Shown here one piece after another: positions 60,537 to 64,000 of a stretch of 64,000 nt of DNA. The position numbers and the translations under genes are program-made. The notes beneath the pieces were generated by a model. The model saw only the letters and a list, made by a program, of their open reading frames with translations. It was not told the DNA's origin and searched no databases. This DNA comes from Oxyruncus cristatus. Taxonomy: Eukaryota > Chordata > Aves > Passeriformes > Cotingidae. The stretch lies in contig VXAY01002045.1 of assembly GCA_013399855.1 (NCBI GenBank), forward strand, positions 372,001-436,000, written 5' to 3'. Position 1 is the stretch's first letter. Each line of letters opens with the position of its first letter.

Positions 60537-61146
60537 TCCACCTCATGGCCTCCACTCACCCCTCCCCACTTCTCCACTACCACCTCCCTCCAACCCCGGA
60601 ATTTGGGAAGGTGTTTGGTGTCCACTTCAGGTGCTGGCTGGCATCCTCTCCCATGAAATCCAACTGGAAAGCAAGATCCACAGATCTGCAAAGAAATGCC
60701 ATGTTTCATGGGAGGGTTAAAAGGGGCTCGCTCCCTCCAACCAACTGTACTGCAGGCTTTTTGGATAAAAACCAGTCACCCTGTGGAGCTGTTTTTCAAA
60801 ATTTTAGTAGAAGAGACCGTATTGCAGTGAATTCCGTGCCTTCCCCAGAAAAGGATTGGAAAGTCATCCTCGTTTCCATGGATACCATGTAATGGGACTG
60901 AAAACAAAGCTGAAGCAATACTTTTTGATATGGCTCCCTGAGCCTCCCCTTGTGTCCTCGTGCACAGCAAAGAGATAAACAGCCCCTCTAGCATGAGGGG
61001 GTCATGCCCATGTCTAACCTCATGGCTGAACAAGACTGGAAACTGCCAAGGCATCTTCTTGTTTTATGGAAACCCCAGGGAAGCTGAGCAGGGCAGGGCT
61101 CTTTCTCTCCTCCTTATTAAATCTAGTTGAGTACATGTTTTATATA

Positions 61147-61175
61147 TGACCTTGACAAGCTATTTGATCAAATAG
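61147..61175. promoter_or_regulatory. TGACCTTGA site beside a perfect 16-bp palindrome
   Basis: TGACCTTGA (61147-61155; complement TCAAGGTCA) matches the extended nuclear-receptor half-site used by ERR and NR5A factors. Four bases later comes CTATTTGATCAAATAG (61160-61175), a perfect palindrome whose TTGATCAA core holds back-to-back TCF/LEF-like half-sites. This shows motif matches only; function is inferred. Confidence 0.35.
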
Positions 61176-64000
61176 ATTTTATTTCATCCATCTGTAAATG
61201 TCAGTATTATCTGGCACATTGAAAGAAACCCCACATGTTTAATAGGCTGTGCTCTGCCCTGTTGTTCTGTGCCAGGCTGCTTGCCACTCTCTTTTTTCTC
61301 CTTCAAGAAGATGCAGAGCATCAAGAAGATGCTACCCCTGCATTGCTGCAACCTTGATGCTGGTGGCTACAGCAAAGAGAGGGTTGGCTATTTTACGCTT
61401 CAGGGGCCTCACGCAGAGTTCATCCCAGAGATATTTCTTGCAGCATTATAGCAAACCGTTTCCCAAACAGGTTTGTCTCACTGTTTATCAACACGTCTCT
61501 CCTGGAAGCATTAGGAGAACTGTAGAAGTCCAGGTTTCTGTTGTGCCAGCTGCTGGCCAGGGCAGAGCTAAGCCTCCTCTTAGCCTGCTTCTAGCACATG
61601 CTGGATAACACCACTGTATTCCCAGTACTGCTGTGCCCTGTCTGGGTCACCTGTGATGTTATTTGCAAAATAAAATGAGAAAAGAAGGAGTGTATTAATG
61701 TTAAAAACAAGAGATGTGAATATCAGTGCTACAAGAGCACCTCAACAGTCCTTGGAAGCATCTGTTCAGTTTGAAGAAGCTTTGTGAGGCAGAAGGAGGA
61801 TCTGGTGGAGCTTGAGTACTGGTTTCAGCCAGGGTTTCTGTTCCAGGCTTGGCAGCCCACCCTAGGTGGGCTCATCAGTCTCAGTGCTTCAGTCTGAGAA
61901 TCCCTCGAGAAATGGGAAGCCCAGCAAGGACCAGACCCACAACACAACCACCACACTGTTTTACACCAGTGGAGGACCTGGACTGTCAGGAAACAGAAAC
62001 ACTCAATAAGCAGAAGTGAGCATGAGGGAGAGAAACAGAGAGTTAACTGAATATTCTAGATAGCATCGATGTAAAGTATAGCTTGACAAGATTTTCTTTC
62101 AATATTGTCTTCTGTCATTCAGTAATTGTATGTACACACACTCATGCATGAAATATAAAGAGGTGGGTTGTGAAGTTTTTGGCATGGACCTCAACAGATG
62201 CATGATGTGTGTGGGGAAGAGGCACAAGTCAGCTGTTCAGATCATCCCTCACGAGTGCCAGTAAAATCTTTATACCATGCCATTAGGCATTCACAATACA
62301 CCATCTGGACTGCAGGAATGCTGATTTTGAAATGTTTTATACACAGCAGTTTCTAATCTCTGGTGCATTAGTTACCTAGTTACCTGGACGGCAGTGTTGC
62401 AGGATTCATAGAGAAATGGTAAAAGGCACCAACAAACTGAACCTGTAACTCAGTGGTTTTCAAGTCCCCCCCATTCCAGGCTCGTGCAAAAACCCTAAGG
62501 TCTCTACTGTGTGCTGAAGAGTTGCAGAATTTCCCAGTCACAGTGCATAAGCTCTCCTTCTCCAGCCAAACACTGGAATTCCTTTTTTTGGTATTTTTTT
62601 ACATCTAGCTGATGTTGGCCAAATTTCTCTGACCAGGAGCAGTGGATATAAAGGGCAGTGGCTCCCAAACCGTAAATGGCAGAGAGGAGGATGAAGAGGA
62701 GGGGAAGGAAGAAGCCAGCAGGTGGACAGGGTTCTCTATGCAATCAGTGGCTCTTTGGTCTGGTTTGGGGCTTGGCAGGCTCCAGTGAGTTGCTGGCTGC
62801 AAGCCAGGTTGTGGTCAGGGTTATTATTTCTCCTCTGCCTTGGCAGTTGATCCCAATCACTGTGTGTGAAGCCTGTGCTGCCCCACTCAAGCACTGTGGT
62901 TTGTTCTCAGCCAAAACTCGAGGCTGGAAGGAGACTTTCCAGACAGGTGAGCAGTCTGCATAACTTGGATATATTCTCCCAACCTGAAAACAGGCACTTT
63001 CCTGTTGTCCCCCTGAACACGAAGGAGCACTGCCAGGGGCCCCATTCCTCTGCTTCCCTCTGGGGCCACTCAGTCCCATGCCTGCAGGCAGGAGCCCTCC
63101 AGCCCCTGTTCTGCTTTTGTAATTAGAAAAGCTCTGGTTAACCCACCTCATTTGTCTCTGCTCCAGTCAGGTAGCCTAATGCCTTCATAAGATCCTTGTC
63201 TGCAGCTGCTTTTAATATCTAAAGGCATTTGGCTGCTCTTTCTGCTGGCTTGGGCCCACTTCTACCTTAATGAGACCTGCAATTTTATTGACACTTCCCT
63301 TCCCAGTGATGACCATTAACACCTGCAGAGCTATAACTGTGCACACATGCACGCTCACATCTTTTGGGGGAAAAATAAATCCTGAAAATAAGGACTGCAC
63401 ATATAAAATTGCCATGTCTCACATACTAAATGAGTTTACTGACCAGTAACATTTTGAGTAAAAATTTCTTATATTTGAGATTAGCAAAGTTTTCTAGATA
63501 TTTTCATAGAAGTAGAAATAGTTGCCAAGCTAAAACATTATGCCTTTCTCTTTTCCTAGCTTCTTTGCAACAGTGTGTATTTGCCTTTTTTACACTTCAC
63601 ACCTAAGGAAGCTCAAATCTGGCTTTAGCTGCAGAAGGCTTGGGATTTTTATCCATCTCTGAGCTGTTGCTTTGTGCTGACTTTTCCTTGGAAAGGCTCA
63701 GCACCTCCCTTCCACCTCAGAAACTTTTTTCATTCTATAGGAATAGAAAAACTTTCACAAGGTGCTTGGCTGCTCTCAATATCACAGGATGTGTCCTCTT
63801 TGGTACATTAGTGTGAGGACACCAGGAAGGTTTTGCCCTCCATTCTGGTGCAGAGGAAAGGTACTTGAAGGGGAACACTCCATCACTGAAGTAGAGTCTG
63901 GGATCCGTGGCACCCTCTTGCATGCCCATATAACACAGCTTATCCATGCCCCTGGTTCTAGAGGTGGTATCTGCCATTCCAAAAGCTGGGATGATGCAGT

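Larger units (their letters stand above)
55823..64000. other. Noncoding intergenic stretch, somewhat richer in GC
   Basis: No exon or RNA gene recognised. Notable local structures are a perfect 34-bp tandem duplication (57,280-57,347), a C-rich tract whose complement fits a G-quadruplex (60,510-60,536) and a perfect 16-bp palindrome next to a TGACCTTGA site (61,147-61,175). Many overlapping open frames of 60-135 codons reflect higher GC and show no domains. Confidence 0.6.

Noticed and set aside
1..64000. tRNA, rRNA, snRNA, CRISPR, endogenous retrovirus or complete transposon
   Set aside because: I looked for the tRNA B box, U6 head, LTR-type ends with a primer binding site, and regular spacer arrays, and saw none. 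Remote or heavily decayed copies cannot be excluded by eye.

Overview
This is a piece of a bird nuclear genome. The main evidence is a set of chicken-repeat-1 (CR1) LINE fragments, several ending in the typical CR1 3' terminal repeat (ATTCTATGAT or its complement). The only protein-coding exons have vertebrate-type introns, and there is a GC-rich promoter island next to a 55-base assembly gap. The species cannot be told from the sequence alone.

Region 1 (1 to about 4,700) is the 5' part of one recognisable gene, TAF1B, on the minus strand. TAF1B is the TFIIB-like subunit of the RNA polymerase I selectivity factor SL1/TIF-IB. Five consecutive coding exons can be placed to the base (3854-3756, 3264-3177, 1364-1267, 1035-940, 337-205). 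All joins are in frame and each exon is flanked by AG and GT. They begin with the N-terminal zinc ribbon. The first coding exon should be very short and was not identified; it probably lies in or near the gap inside the GC-rich island (about 4,300-4,700). The gene continues beyond the left edge.

Region 2 (about 4,630-5,300) is a repeat cluster just upstream of the promoter. It holds an 11-bp GC-rich tandem repeat and a degenerate ~20-bp tandem repeat that appears to have been split by a CR1 insertion. A second CR1 follows in the opposite orientation.

Region 3 (about 5,300-64,000) has no coding exon I can support. All open frames are short, lack recognisable domains, or fall in CR1 fragments. 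It contains four further CR1 fragments (about 11.4, 16.2, 37.1 and 55.2-55.8 kb), one likely ancient MIR-type SINE (about 33.1 kb) and microsatellites. It also has a few inverted repeats, two strong G-quadruplex-type motifs, a perfect 34-bp tandem duplication, and some AT-rich stretches with clustered transcription-factor-like motifs that could be conserved noncoding elements. In human the upstream neighbour of TAF1B is YWHAQ, divergent and across a long noncoding interval. If that order holds here, this is the TAF1B-YWHAQ intergenic region, and any function would be regulatory. I saw no RNA gene, CRISPR array, intact mobile element or novel multi-gene system.
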